Source: Enterococcus_E cecorum_B
GTDB lineage: Bacteria > Bacillota > Bacilli > Lactobacillales > Enterococcaceae
Assembly (NCBI GenBank): GCA_946499615.1
Contig: CAMMST010000016.1
Coordinates: forward strand, 1 to 45,640
Direction of reading: 5' to 3'
DNA: 45,640 bases
Positions within the stretch are counted from its first letter, which is position 1, and every line of letters starts with the position of its first letter. This document shows, piece after piece, positions 24,365 to 31,933 of this stretch. The notes below the pieces were generated by a model. That model did no database searches. It saw nothing but the letters and a program-made list of their open reading frames with translations, and had not been told where the DNA came from. A program made the position numbers and the translations under genes.

Positions 24365-24973
24365 TTGCGAAATAAAGATAAGAAAAAAGAAACAGAAAAT
24401 CTAAATGAACCATGGGAACAACCTATCTATAATGTTGAAGGTCAAGAGGATCAAATGCCTAGCCGTATGCAACAAGGTAGAAGAAAACGCGGCAATAGCA
24501 AATTTTTAACGATTGTCTTACTTTTGTTATTCTTAATTGCAGCATGTCCGGCCGCATTTGGAATTTGGAAACACTATGTAGATAATCAACCAAAACAAAC
24601 GCAAACAACCAAATCAAGCACGAAAAAATCAAGTGCTTCCCAAACAAAAGAAAGTTCAGCAACTACGAGTGAATCAACTACTCAATCTGAAGAAACGCAA
24701 ACAAGTTCAAGTGAAGCTTCAACTGCTGAAAACCAAGAAGCAAATGATAATGCTGCAGATCAAAATACACAAGAAAATCAAGAAGCGCAAAACAATCAAA
24801 ATGGTGAAACAACGACCGAAAATGGCGCAGAATATACGACTGTTCAAGCCGGTGAAGGGCCAGCTACAGTTGCTAGTCGCACAGGTGTTAGCGTAGAAGA
24901 TATTTATCGTTTAAATGGAATGACTGCTGATAACTTCCATTTAACACCAGGACAACAAATTCGAATTAAATAA
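24365..24973 (+). CDS. Membrane-anchored LysM protein (YpbE-like)
   Basis: A 202-residue protein with a charged cytoplasmic N-terminus, one membrane helix (about 47-67), a low-complexity Ser/Thr/Gln/Glu/Asn linker that spans the wall, and a C-terminal LysM domain (about 155-202: TVQAGEGPATVASRTGVS, then LTPGQQIRI) that binds peptidoglycan. The position after recQ matches Bacillus ypbE. TTG start with TAGGAGGG upstream. It probably tethers or senses the cell wall; no catalytic domain is present. Confidence 0.88.
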   Translation: MRNKDKKKETENLNEPWEQPIYNVEGQEDQMPSRMQQGRRKRGNSKFLTIVLLLLFLIAACPAAFGIWKHYVDNQPKQTQTTKSSTKKSSASQTKESSATTSESTTQSEETQTSSSEASTAENQEANDNAADQNTQENQEAQNNQNGETTTENGAEYTTVQAGEGPATVASRTGVSVEDIYRLNGMTADNFHLTPGQQIRIK

Positions 24974-24979
24974 AAAAGA

Positions 24980-25014
24980 GTTACTGGGGGTTCATCTCCT
25001 CAGTTTCTTTTTGT
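24980..25014 (+). terminator. Weak terminator after the LysM gene
   Basis: ACTGGGG can pair with CTCCTCAGT around a short loop, followed by TTTCTTTTT. Imperfect stem. Confidence 0.4.
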
Positions 25015-25044
25015 GTAAATAGTGATTTAGTTAGGGGTAATGGA

Positions 25045-25725
25045 ATGAAGAAAATAAATATTGCAATCGATGGTCCGGCTTCATCTGGGAAAAGCACCGT
25101 TGCGAAAATAATTGCCAAAAAATTAGGATTTATTTATACCGATACTGGGGCGATGTATCGTTCGGTGACTTATTTGGCGTTAAAACATCAAGTCAGTTTG
25201 GATGATGAGCAAGCTTTAGTTTCGCTGATTTTACGTTTTCCAATCACTTTTAAACAAGGGAGTGAACAACAACTTGTTTTTGTGGATGGTCAGGATGTGA
25301 CTAAGGAGATTAGGATGCCAGAGGTAACCAAAAATGTCTCCAAAGTGGCTGCTTACAAGTTAGTCCGTGAGCAATTAGTGAAACAGCAACAAGCCATTGC
25401 TAAAGATGGTGGGGTCGTCATGGATGGCCGTGATATTGGGACCGTGGTTTTACCTGATGCGCAAGTGAAGGTCTTTTTGGTCGCTAGTGTTGAAGAACGT
25501 GCGAGAAGACGTCATAAAGAAAATCTAGAAAAAGGCATTCCAAGTGATTTTGAAGAATTAAAAGTTGCCATTGAAAAAAGAGATTATTATGACTCTCATC
25601 GCGAAAATTCGCCACTTGTGCAAGCTGTAGATGCGGTAAGTATTGATACAACGGGAATGAGCATCGATGAAGTCGTTCAAGCTATCATTAATTTAGTAAA
25701 TGACGAAAATTCAGCAAAAAAATAA
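25045..25725 (+). CDS. cmk: (d)CMP kinase
   Basis: A 226-residue cytidylate kinase that phosphorylates CMP and dCMP. P-loop GPASSGKST near residue 9, TDTGAMYRSVTY, DGRDIGTVVLPDA and the LID-region RRHKE are all present. It lies just before rpsA, a conserved bacterial pairing (cmk-rpsA-der-hup), here 99 bp apart with a possible separate rpsA promoter. Confidence 0.96.
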   Translation: MKKINIAIDGPASSGKSTVAKIIAKKLGFIYTDTGAMYRSVTYLALKHQVSLDDEQALVSLILRFPITFKQGSEQQLVFVDGQDVTKEIRMPEVTKNVSKVAAYKLVREQLVKQQQAIAKDGGVVMDGRDIGTVVLPDAQVKVFLVASVEERARRRHKENLEKGIPSDFEELKVAIEKRDYYDSHRENSPLVQAVDAVSIDTTGMSIDEVVQAIINLVNDENSAKK

Positions 25726-25762
25726 AAGAAATTATTGGAAATCGCTTTATTTTTTTGTGAAA

Positions 25763-25793
25763 TTGCAATAAACTAGATATTGTAGTGTATACA
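25763..25793 (+). promoter_or_regulatory. Possible rpsA promoter
   Basis: TTGCAA (25763-25768) with TATACA (25788-25793). The spacer is 19 bp, longer than ideal. Confidence 0.35.
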
Positions 25794-25824
25794 TGAACAA
25801 ATGTTGGTCAGGAGGAAATTAGGT

Positions 25825-27024
25825 ATGACGGAATTTGAAGGACAAGTAACAGAAACAATGGAAGAAGCTTTAAATAGCGTACAAGAAATTCATGTTGGCG
25901 ATACGGTCAAAGGTGAAGTGTTAGCTATTGAAGATAAGCAAGTCATTGTTGCGATTTTGGGAACAGGATTAGAAGGTGTGATCCCAGCAAAAGAATTATC
26001 TACAACACCAACTGATGATTTAGAGTCATTAGTAAAAGTCGGTGATGAATTAGATTTAGTAGTGATTTCAAGAATCGGTAATGATAAAGAAAATGGTAGC
26101 TACTTATTATCTAAACGTCGCTTGGATGCTAAAAAATTATGGGAAGAAATCGAAGCAAAATATGCTGCAGGTGAAATCGTTGATGCAACTATTACCAATG
26201 TCGTTAAAGGTGGTTTAGTTGCAGATTTAGGGATTCGTGCATTTATTCCTGCTTCAATGGTTGAAGACCACTTTGTTAAGGACTTTAGTAAATACAAAGG
26301 TCAAACCTTAAAATGTAAGATTGTTGAAATCGAACCAAGCGAAAATCGTTTAATTTTATCACATAAAGTTGTTGCTGAAGAAGAAAAGCAAAAACAAAAA
26401 GAAGCGGTATTTGCTTCAATTAATAAAGGAGATCAAATTGAAGGGACTGTCGCTCGCTTAACGAACTTCGGCGCATTCATTGATTTAGGTGGCGTTGATG
26501 GACTTGTTCATGTTTCTGAAATTTCTCATACACATGTAGCCAAACCAAGTGATGTCTTAAAAGTCGGTGAAAAGGTAAATGTTTTAGTTTTATCTGTTGA
26601 TCCAGCTAGCGATCGTATTTCATTATCTATTAAAGATACTCTACCTGGACCATGGGATGATATTGAAGATAAAGCACCAGTGGACAGTGTCTTAACAGGT
26701 ACAGTGAAACGCTTGACAAGTTTTGGCGCTTTCGTGGAATTATTCCCTGGTGTAGAAGGCCTTGTGCATATTTCACAAATTGCTCACAAACACATTGCTA
26801 CACCACATGAAGTCTTAAAAGAAGGCGAAGAAGTTAAAGTTAAAGTCTTAGAAGTATCTCCAGAAAATCAACGTATTGCTTTAAGTATCAAAGCACTTGA
26901 AGAAAAACCAGAACCAAAAGTTGAAGAAGTAGTAGCTGAAGAAGAAAGCTATGAACTACCTGAAGAATCAACTGGTTTTACTATGGGTGATATTTTAGGA
27001 GAAGCTTTAAAAACTGAAGAATAA
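25825..27024 (+). CDS. rpsA: 30S ribosomal protein S1 (S1-repeat protein)
   Basis: A 399-residue protein with four S1 RNA-binding repeats (starting near residues 18, 103, 190 and 275; for example GTVARLTNFGAFIDLGGVDGLVHVSE and GTVKRLTSFGAFVELFPGVEGLVH). The acidic C-terminal tail ends in LGEALKTEE. Firmicutes S1 is shorter than the six-repeat E. coli protein. ATG 25825 has AGGAGG nine bases upstream; an earlier in-frame ATG at 25801 lies upstream of that site and is rejected. Confidence 0.94.
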   Translation: MTEFEGQVTETMEEALNSVQEIHVGDTVKGEVLAIEDKQVIVAILGTGLEGVIPAKELSTTPTDDLESLVKVGDELDLVVISRIGNDKENGSYLLSKRRLDAKKLWEEIEAKYAAGEIVDATITNVVKGGLVADLGIRAFIPASMVEDHFVKDFSKYKGQTLKCKIVEIEPSENRLILSHKVVAEEEKQKQKEAVFASINKGDQIEGTVARLTNFGAFIDLGGVDGLVHVSEISHTHVAKPSDVLKVGEKVNVLVLSVDPASDRISLSIKDTLPGPWDDIEDKAPVDSVLTGTVKRLTSFGAFVELFPGVEGLVHISQIAHKHIATPHEVLKEGEEVKVKVLEVSPENQRIALSIKALEEKPEPKVEEVVAEEESYELPEESTGFTMGDILGEALKTEE

Positions 27025-27081
27025 GTCTTTAGATAAAAACCAACTAAATTTTCTTGTTCTGTATACCAAAAAGAATAGTAG

Positions 27082-27123
27082 AGGCGCAATTTATCCATTT
27101 TTCAAGGTATTGCGCCTTTTTTT
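27082..27123 (+). terminator. Terminator of rpsA
   Basis: AGGCGCAAT (27082-27090) pairs with ATTGCGCCT (27109-27117), followed by a T run. Confidence 0.85.
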
Positions 27124-27125
27124 AC

Positions 27126-27154
27126 TTGCAAGATGGTAAAAGTTTCGGTAAACT
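27126..27154 (+). promoter_or_regulatory. Promoter of der
   Basis: TTGCAA (27126-27131), a 17-bp spacer and TAAACT (27149-27154), starting transcription about 25 bases before the der ATG. Confidence 0.6.
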
Positions 27155-27185
27155 AATTGAGATTGAAAAAAATGGAGGGAAGAAA

Positions 27186-28496
27186 ATGGCAAATCCAACT
27201 ATTGCAATTGTCGGTCGTCCAAATGTCGGTAAATCAACTATCTTTAACCGAATTGCTGGGGAGCGTATTTCAATTGTTGAAGATACCCCTGGAGTGACGC
27301 GAGATCGTATTTATGCAACAGGCGAATGGCTAGGTCGTGAATTTAGTATTATTGATACTGGTGGGATTGACCTAGGTGACGAACCATTTATGGAGCAAAT
27401 TAAAGCCCAAGCCCAAATCGCGATTGAAGAAGCTGATGTCATTATTTTTATTTCTAGCGTTCGTGAAGGGATTACGGATGCGGACGAAATGGTTGCACGC
27501 ATGCTTTATAAGAGTAAAAAACCAGTGATATTAGCAATTAATAAAGTAGATAATCCCGAATTAAGAAATGATATCTTTGAATTTTATGCGCTAGGCTTAG
27601 GCGAACCATTTCCAATTTCAGGAAGTCATGGTTTAGGGATTGGTGATGTCTTAGATGAAGCTGTCAAACACTTTAGCACTGAGATTGAGCCTGAAGATGA
27701 GAGCGTCATTAAATTTAGCTTGATTGGACGTCCAAATGTCGGTAAATCCTCACTCATTAATGCGATTTTAGGAGAAGAACGGGTCATCGTTTCTGATGTT
27801 GAAGGAACCACCCGAGATGCCATTGATACGCATTTTATCAGTGAAAATGGTCAAAAATTTACCATGATCGATACAGCCGGAATGCGCAAACGAGGCAAGG
27901 TCTATGAATCAACAGAAAAATACAGTGTCATGCGGGCGATGCGAGCAATTGACCGCTCTGATGTGGTATTATTTGTGATAAATGCTGAAGAAGGGATTCG
28001 TGAACAAGATAAGAAAGTTGCTGGTTTTGCACACGAAGCAGGAAAAGGTGTCATTATCGTGGTGAACAAGTGGGATCTTGTCGAAAAAGATACGAATACG
28101 ATGCGCGATTTTGAATTAGAAATTAGAGAAGAATTTCAATATTTAGATTATGCACCGATTATTTTTGTATCAGCGAAAACAAAACAACGCTTGAATAAGT
28201 TGCCAGCAATGATTGAAGAAGTAAGTGCAAATCAAAACTTACGCGTACCTTCTGCAGTCCTTAATGATATTATTATGGATGCTGTGGCTATTAATCCAAC
28301 ACCAACAGATAAAGGTAAACGTCTCAAAATCTTTTATGCGACTCAGGTTAGCGTGAAACCACCAACCTTTGTCATATTCGTAAATGAGGAAGAATTAATG
28401 CATTTCTCATATGCACGCTTTTTAGAAAATCAGATTCGCAAAGCATTTACTTTTGAAGGTACACCGATAAGAATTATTGCACGAAAAAGAAAATAA
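27186..28496 (+). CDS. der: Ribosome-assembly GTPase Der (EngA)
   Basis: A 436-residue essential GTPase with two tandem G domains, needed for 50S subunit maturation. First domain: GRPNVGKST, DTPGVT, NKVD. Second domain: GRPNVGKSS, DTAGMRKRG, NKWD. A C-terminal KH-like domain follows (about 350-436). ATG 27186 with GGAGGG upstream; the longer frame from 27054 runs through the rpsA terminator and is not used. Confidence 0.97.
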   Translation: MANPTIAIVGRPNVGKSTIFNRIAGERISIVEDTPGVTRDRIYATGEWLGREFSIIDTGGIDLGDEPFMEQIKAQAQIAIEEADVIIFISSVREGITDADEMVARMLYKSKKPVILAINKVDNPELRNDIFEFYALGLGEPFPISGSHGLGIGDVLDEAVKHFSTEIEPEDESVIKFSLIGRPNVGKSSLINAILGEERVIVSDVEGTTRDAIDTHFISENGQKFTMIDTAGMRKRGKVYESTEKYSVMRAMRAIDRSDVVLFVINAEEGIREQDKKVAGFAHEAGKGVIIVVNKWDLVEKDTNTMRDFELEIREEFQYLDYAPIIFVSAKTKQRLNKLPAMIEEVSANQNLRVPSAVLNDIIMDAVAINPTPTDKGKRLKIFYATQVSVKPPTFVIFVNEEELMHFSYARFLENQIRKAFTFEGTPIRIIARKRK

Positions 28497-28572
28497 CGGG
28501 AATACTTTCAATTATTTTCTTAGTTTGTAATCAAAATGAAACAAACAACCCACGAAAATACAACGAAAAGTC

Positions 28573-28601
28573 TTGATATTAAAGGTTTCTTGTGATAACT
28601 T
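28573..28601 (+). promoter_or_regulatory. Possible hup promoter
   Basis: TTGATA (28573-28578), a 17-bp spacer and TAACTT (28596-28601). Confidence 0.4.
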
Positions 28602-28709
28602 AGTAACAGGATATTGATTCATTATTCAATATTTCTCACTAACCTTGGACCACTCAAGGATGGTGAATGGTGTTTAACATCACATCAAAAATCAGGAGGT
28701 GAATCATCC

Positions 28710-28985
28710 ATGGCAAATAAAGCAGAATTAATCGAAAAAGTTGCAGCGGCTACAGATTTATCTAAAAAAGACGCTACTGCTGCAGTAGACGCTGTTTTTT
28801 CAGCAATCCAAGACGCTTTAGCTAACGGTGAAAAAGTTCAATTAATCGGTTTTGGTAACTTTGAAGTTCGCAATCGTGCAGAACGTAAAGGACGTAACCC
28901 TCAAACGAACGAAGAAATTATTATTCCAGCAAGCAAAGTTCCTGCATTCAAACCAGGTAAAGCTTTGAAGGAAGCCGTTAAATAA
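28710..28985 (+). CDS. hup: DNA-binding protein HU
   Basis: A 91-residue histone-like protein that bends and compacts DNA as a dimer. MANKAELIEKVAAATDLSKKDA, GFGNFEVRNRAERKGRNPQT (the beta-arm region) and the C-terminal KPGKALKEAVK are canonical. A near-perfect AGGAGGTGA precedes ATG 28710, as expected for a very abundant protein. The longer in-frame start at 28614 is untranslated leader. Confidence 0.98.
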   Translation: MANKAELIEKVAAATDLSKKDATAAVDAVFSAIQDALANGEKVQLIGFGNFEVRNRAERKGRNPQTNEEIIIPASKVPAFKPGKALKEAVK

Positions 28986-28998
28986 GGTGTTCTATCTA

Positions 28999-29033
28999 TC
29001 GAGCTCTTGATGATTCAGGGGCTCTTTTTTTAT
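28999..29033 (+). terminator. Terminator of hup
   Basis: GAGCTCTTGA pairs with TTCAGGGGCTC (with G-U pairs) around a 3-base loop, followed by T7. Confidence 0.75.
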
Positions 29034-29051
29034 TCTGTTTTTCAAGGTTAG

Positions 29052-29765
29052 ATGATGATTGGTTTAGGGACAATTGTAAATGTGTTCGCCATTATTTTCG
29101 GCGGCATTTTTGGTTTAGTTTTTGGCAAACGATTAAAGACTTCCATGCAAGAAACGTTAACGAAAACAGCTGGTTTAGCCGTGTTGATGTTAGGCTTAGG
29201 TGGCACCATGGAAAAAATGCTACAAGTAACAAAAAATGGTTTAAGTAGTCAAGGCAGTATGATGTTGATATTTTGCCTGACAATCGGCGCAATGGTTAGT
29301 GAATGGCTTGATATTGAAGAGCGCTTGGTTCAATTTGGGACATTTTTAAAGCAGAAAAGCCATTCTGAAAATGATCATCAGTTTTTAGATGCTTTTGTGA
29401 CGAGTTCTTTAACGGTTTGTATTGGGGCGATGGCGGTCGTTGGGGCTTTTGAAGATGGATTGCACCATAATTATGCTATTCTTTTTGCTAAATCGATTCT
29501 TGACCTTATTATCATCTTGATTATGGCAAGTTCAATGGGCAAAGGAAGCTTATTTTCATTCATCCCCGTGGGCATTTTCCAAGGGAGTCTGACTTTACTT
29601 GCGCATTATTTAGCACCCCTCATCAGCAATCAATGTTTGAGTCAACTATCTTTCATCGGCTCCATCTTAATCTTTTGTGTCGGTGTCAATTTGTTTTTTG
29701 GACAGAAAATAAAGGTTGCGAATCTACTGCCGAGTTTGATATTGGCACTACTTTGGCAATGGTAA
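29052..29765 (+). CDS. DUF554 family membrane protein
   Basis: A 237-residue polytopic membrane protein of the DUF554 (YdfK/YqgA-like) family: GLGTIVNVFAIIFGGIFGLVFGKRL at the start, GAMVSEWLDIEERL, and SSLTVCIGAMAVVGAFEDGL in the middle, with about seven hydrophobic helices. The family is probably a small-molecule transporter but its substrate is unknown. A weak AAGGT precedes the ATG. It lies between hup and the ilv operon and ends at its own terminator. Confidence 0.85.
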   Translation: MMIGLGTIVNVFAIIFGGIFGLVFGKRLKTSMQETLTKTAGLAVLMLGLGGTMEKMLQVTKNGLSSQGSMMLIFCLTIGAMVSEWLDIEERLVQFGTFLKQKSHSENDHQFLDAFVTSSLTVCIGAMAVVGAFEDGLHHNYAILFAKSILDLIIILIMASSMGKGSLFSFIPVGIFQGSLTLLAHYLAPLISNQCLSQLSFIGSILIFCVGVNLFFGQKIKVANLLPSLILALLWQW

Positions 29766-29766
29766 A

Positions 29767-29812
29767 GGAAATGTGCTTTCGAGGGTTATCGAAGGGGCAT
29801 TTCTTTTTTTGT
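29767..29812 (+). terminator. Terminator of the DUF554 gene
   Basis: GAAATGTGCTTTCGA pairs, with one mismatch and G-U pairs, with TCGAAGGGGCATTTC, followed by T7. Confidence 0.7.
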
Positions 29813-29839
29813 TTTGAAAGAAATAAGGAAAATAATAAA

Positions 29840-29854
29840 AAAATTCAGAAAATT
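29840..29854 (+). promoter_or_regulatory. CodY-like box upstream of the ilv promoter
   Basis: AAAATTCAGAAAATT matches 13 of 15 positions of the CodY consensus AATTTTCWGAAAATT. A weaker 11/15 match (29870-29884) abuts the -35 box. CodY with branched-chain amino acids and GTP represses ilv operons in Firmicutes. Confidence 0.55.
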
Positions 29855-29886
29855 AACGAAAAATTAAAAAATATTTAGAAAAACTA

Positions 29887-29915
29887 TTGACATTTAATTA
29901 AATTAGAAGTATATT
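29887..29915 (+). promoter_or_regulatory. Promoter of the ilv operon
   Basis: Perfect TTGACA (29887-29892), a 17-bp spacer and TATATT (29910-29915). Confidence 0.85.
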
Positions 29916-29960
29916 GTAAAAAAATTAAAAAATACATTGAATTGTAAGGAGACGATTCAT

Positions 29961-30008
29961 ATGCAACAAAAATTAACAGGATTATTATTAATTGTCATTA
30001 TTACCTAG
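29961..30008 (+). CDS. ilv leader peptide
   Basis: A 15-residue frame, MQQKLTGLLLIVIIT, with a strong ribosome site (AAGGAGA) upstream. Nine of its last eleven residues are Leu, Ile, Val or Thr, the products and precursor of the pathway. It is followed at once by competing hairpins, the signature of translation-coupled attenuation: ribosomes stalling at these codons would favour read-through. Confidence 0.8.
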   Translation: MQQKLTGLLLIVIIT

Positions 30009-30129
30009 AGGACTTAGAACATGGAAAATTTTACCACATGTTTGAGTCCTATTTGTGCATTGTGAATGGGATTCTTACTAAGCATCCCACTCACTGATAA
30101 ATCATTGGGTGGGATGCTTCTTTGTTTTT
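30009..30129 (+). promoter_or_regulatory. ilv attenuator
   Basis: Segment 1:2 is AGGACT...ACATG (30009-30023) with CATGT...AGTCCT (30037-30050). The antiterminator pairs GTGAATGGGAT (30062-30072) with ATCCCACTCAC (30084-30094). The terminator pairs AAGCATCCCAC (30080-30090) with GTGGGATGCTT (30109-30119), then a T-rich run. The last two share 30084-30090, so they exclude each other. The remaining 30130-30231 shows nothing else; together these entries account for the whole 29766-30231 gap. Confidence 0.8.
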
Positions 30130-30231
30130 AAGAAAAATCTTAAAAACTGAAAAGTACTTCAAAATGATACACAAGCTGTAATAATGATTCGAGCTTTGCA
30201 ATCAAATTTTTGATAAACGGAGGAAATGTAA

Positions 30232-31911
30232 TTGAGAAGTGATCAAATCAAAAAAGGTATTGATGCCGCACCAGCAAGAAGTTTGCTATATGCGACAGGA
30301 CAAGTGAAAAGTGCTAGAGACATGGAAAAACCATTTATCGCTATTTGTAATTCTTATATTGATATTGTTCCTGGACATGTTCATTTAAGAGAATTAGCTG
30401 AAATTGCCAAAGAAGCGATTCGTGAGGCAGGTGGCATTCCTTTTGAGTTTAATACAATTGGTGTCGATGATGGAATCGCAATGGGCCACATTGGGATGCG
30501 TTATTCCTTACCGAGTCGTGAATTAATTGCCGATGCTGCCGAAACAGTGATTAATGCGCACTGGTTTGATGGGGTATTTTATATTCCTAACTGTGACAAA
30601 ATCACGCCTGGTATGATTATGGCAGCCATGCGAACCAATGTACCAGCCATCTTTTGTTCAGGAGGTCCGATGAAAGCCGGGGTTGATCCGCGTGGCCATC
30701 AAATGACTTTATCAACGATGTTTGAAGCAGTTGGTGCCTATAAAGCTGGTAACTTAACGAATGATGAATTTCGATTTATGGAACAAAATGCTTGTCCGAC
30801 TTGTGGTTCTTGTGCGGGCATGTTCACTGCAAATTCTATGAACTGTTTATTAGAAATTCTAGGACTTGCTTTACCAGGAAACGGTACGACTTTAGCTGTT
30901 TCACAAGACCGTCGTGAATTGGTTCGTCAAGCAGCCTTTCATTTAATGGATTTAGTGAAAAAGCAAATCAAACCGCGTGATATTGTCACGAAAGAAGCGA
31001 TTGACGATGCCTTTGCTTTAGATATGGCGATGGGTGGTTCTACCAATACAGTGCTACACACACTGGCCATTGCGAATGAAGCCGAAATTGACTACAACTT
31101 AGAAGATATTAATGAAATTGCCAAACGTGTACCTTACTTATCAAAAATTGCTCCTTCATCCGCTTATTCGATGCATGATGTTCATGAAGCTGGTGGGGTA
31201 AGTGCGATTATTCGTGAATTAATTGATGTACCTGGGGCTATCCATCCAGACCGTATCACTGTCACTGGTAAAACGATTCGTGAAAATGTCAAGGATGCCA
31301 AAATCAATAATCCAGAAGTTATCCGCAGTAAAGAAAATCCGTATAGCCCAGTTGGTGGATTATCAATTCTATACGGAAATATCGCTCCAGATGGTTCAGT
31401 CATTAAAGTAGGTGGTGTCGATCCAGACATTAAGAGTTTCACTGGTAAGGCAATTTGCTTTAATTCTCATGATGAAGCCGTGGCAGCCATTGATGATGGT
31501 CGCGTACAAAAAGGTCATGTGGTAGTAATTCGTTATGAAGGACCAAAAGGCGGACCAGGAATGCCAGAAATGTTAGCTCCAACTTCAAGTATTGTCGGTC
31601 GTGGCTTAGGTCGTGATGTGGCACTGATTACGGATGGTCGTTTCTCAGGAGCGACACGCGGAATTGCGGTTGGTCATATTTCACCAGAAGCAGCTGCCGG
31701 GGGTCCGTTAGCTTTAGTAGAAGATGGCGATGAAATTACCATTGATTTAACCAATCGTACCTTGAATTTATTGGTTAGCGATGTAGAGTTAGCCAAACGT
31801 CGCGAAAACTTACCAAAATTTGAATTTAAAGTGAAAAAAGGTTGGTTAGCACGATATACAGCCTTAGTTACTTCAGCGAATACTGGCGGAATTATGAGAG
31901 TAACGGAGTAA
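30232..31911 (+). CDS. ilvD: Dihydroxy-acid dehydratase
   Basis: A 559-residue iron-sulphur dehydratase that converts dihydroxy-isovalerate and dihydroxy-methylvalerate to the keto acids of valine and isoleucine. Cluster-region motifs are PNCDKITPGM and CPTCGSCAGMFTANSM; the C-terminal GRFSGATRGIAVGHISPEAA is family-specific. TTG start with GGAGG upstream. First gene of ilvDBNCA; transcription depends on the attenuator. Confidence 0.97.
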   Translation: MRSDQIKKGIDAAPARSLLYATGQVKSARDMEKPFIAICNSYIDIVPGHVHLRELAEIAKEAIREAGGIPFEFNTIGVDDGIAMGHIGMRYSLPSRELIADAAETVINAHWFDGVFYIPNCDKITPGMIMAAMRTNVPAIFCSGGPMKAGVDPRGHQMTLSTMFEAVGAYKAGNLTNDEFRFMEQNACPTCGSCAGMFTANSMNCLLEILGLALPGNGTTLAVSQDRRELVRQAAFHLMDLVKKQIKPRDIVTKEAIDDAFALDMAMGGSTNTVLHTLAIANEAEIDYNLEDINEIAKRVPYLSKIAPSSAYSMHDVHEAGGVSAIIRELIDVPGAIHPDRITVTGKTIRENVKDAKINNPEVIRSKENPYSPVGGLSILYGNIAPDGSVIKVGGVDPDIKSFTGKAICFNSHDEAVAAIDDGRVQKGHVVVIRYEGPKGGPGMPEMLAPTSSIVGRGLGRDVALITDGRFSGATRGIAVGHISPEAAAGGPLALVEDGDEITIDLTNRTLNLLVSDVELAKRRENLPKFEFKVKKGWLARYTALVTSANTGGIMRVTE

Positions 31912-31933
31912 ATAAAAGAATAGAGGGGATTAT

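Noticed and set aside
24633..24896. Lys/Gln-rich plus-strand frame
   Set aside because: It is the out-of-frame reading of the repetitive Ser/Thr/Gln linker in the LysM protein.
29633..29878. 81-codon plus-strand frame across the end of the DUF554 gene
   Set aside because: It is mostly in the DUF554 gene and its terminator, with a low-complexity Lys/Asn tail; it has no ribosome site.
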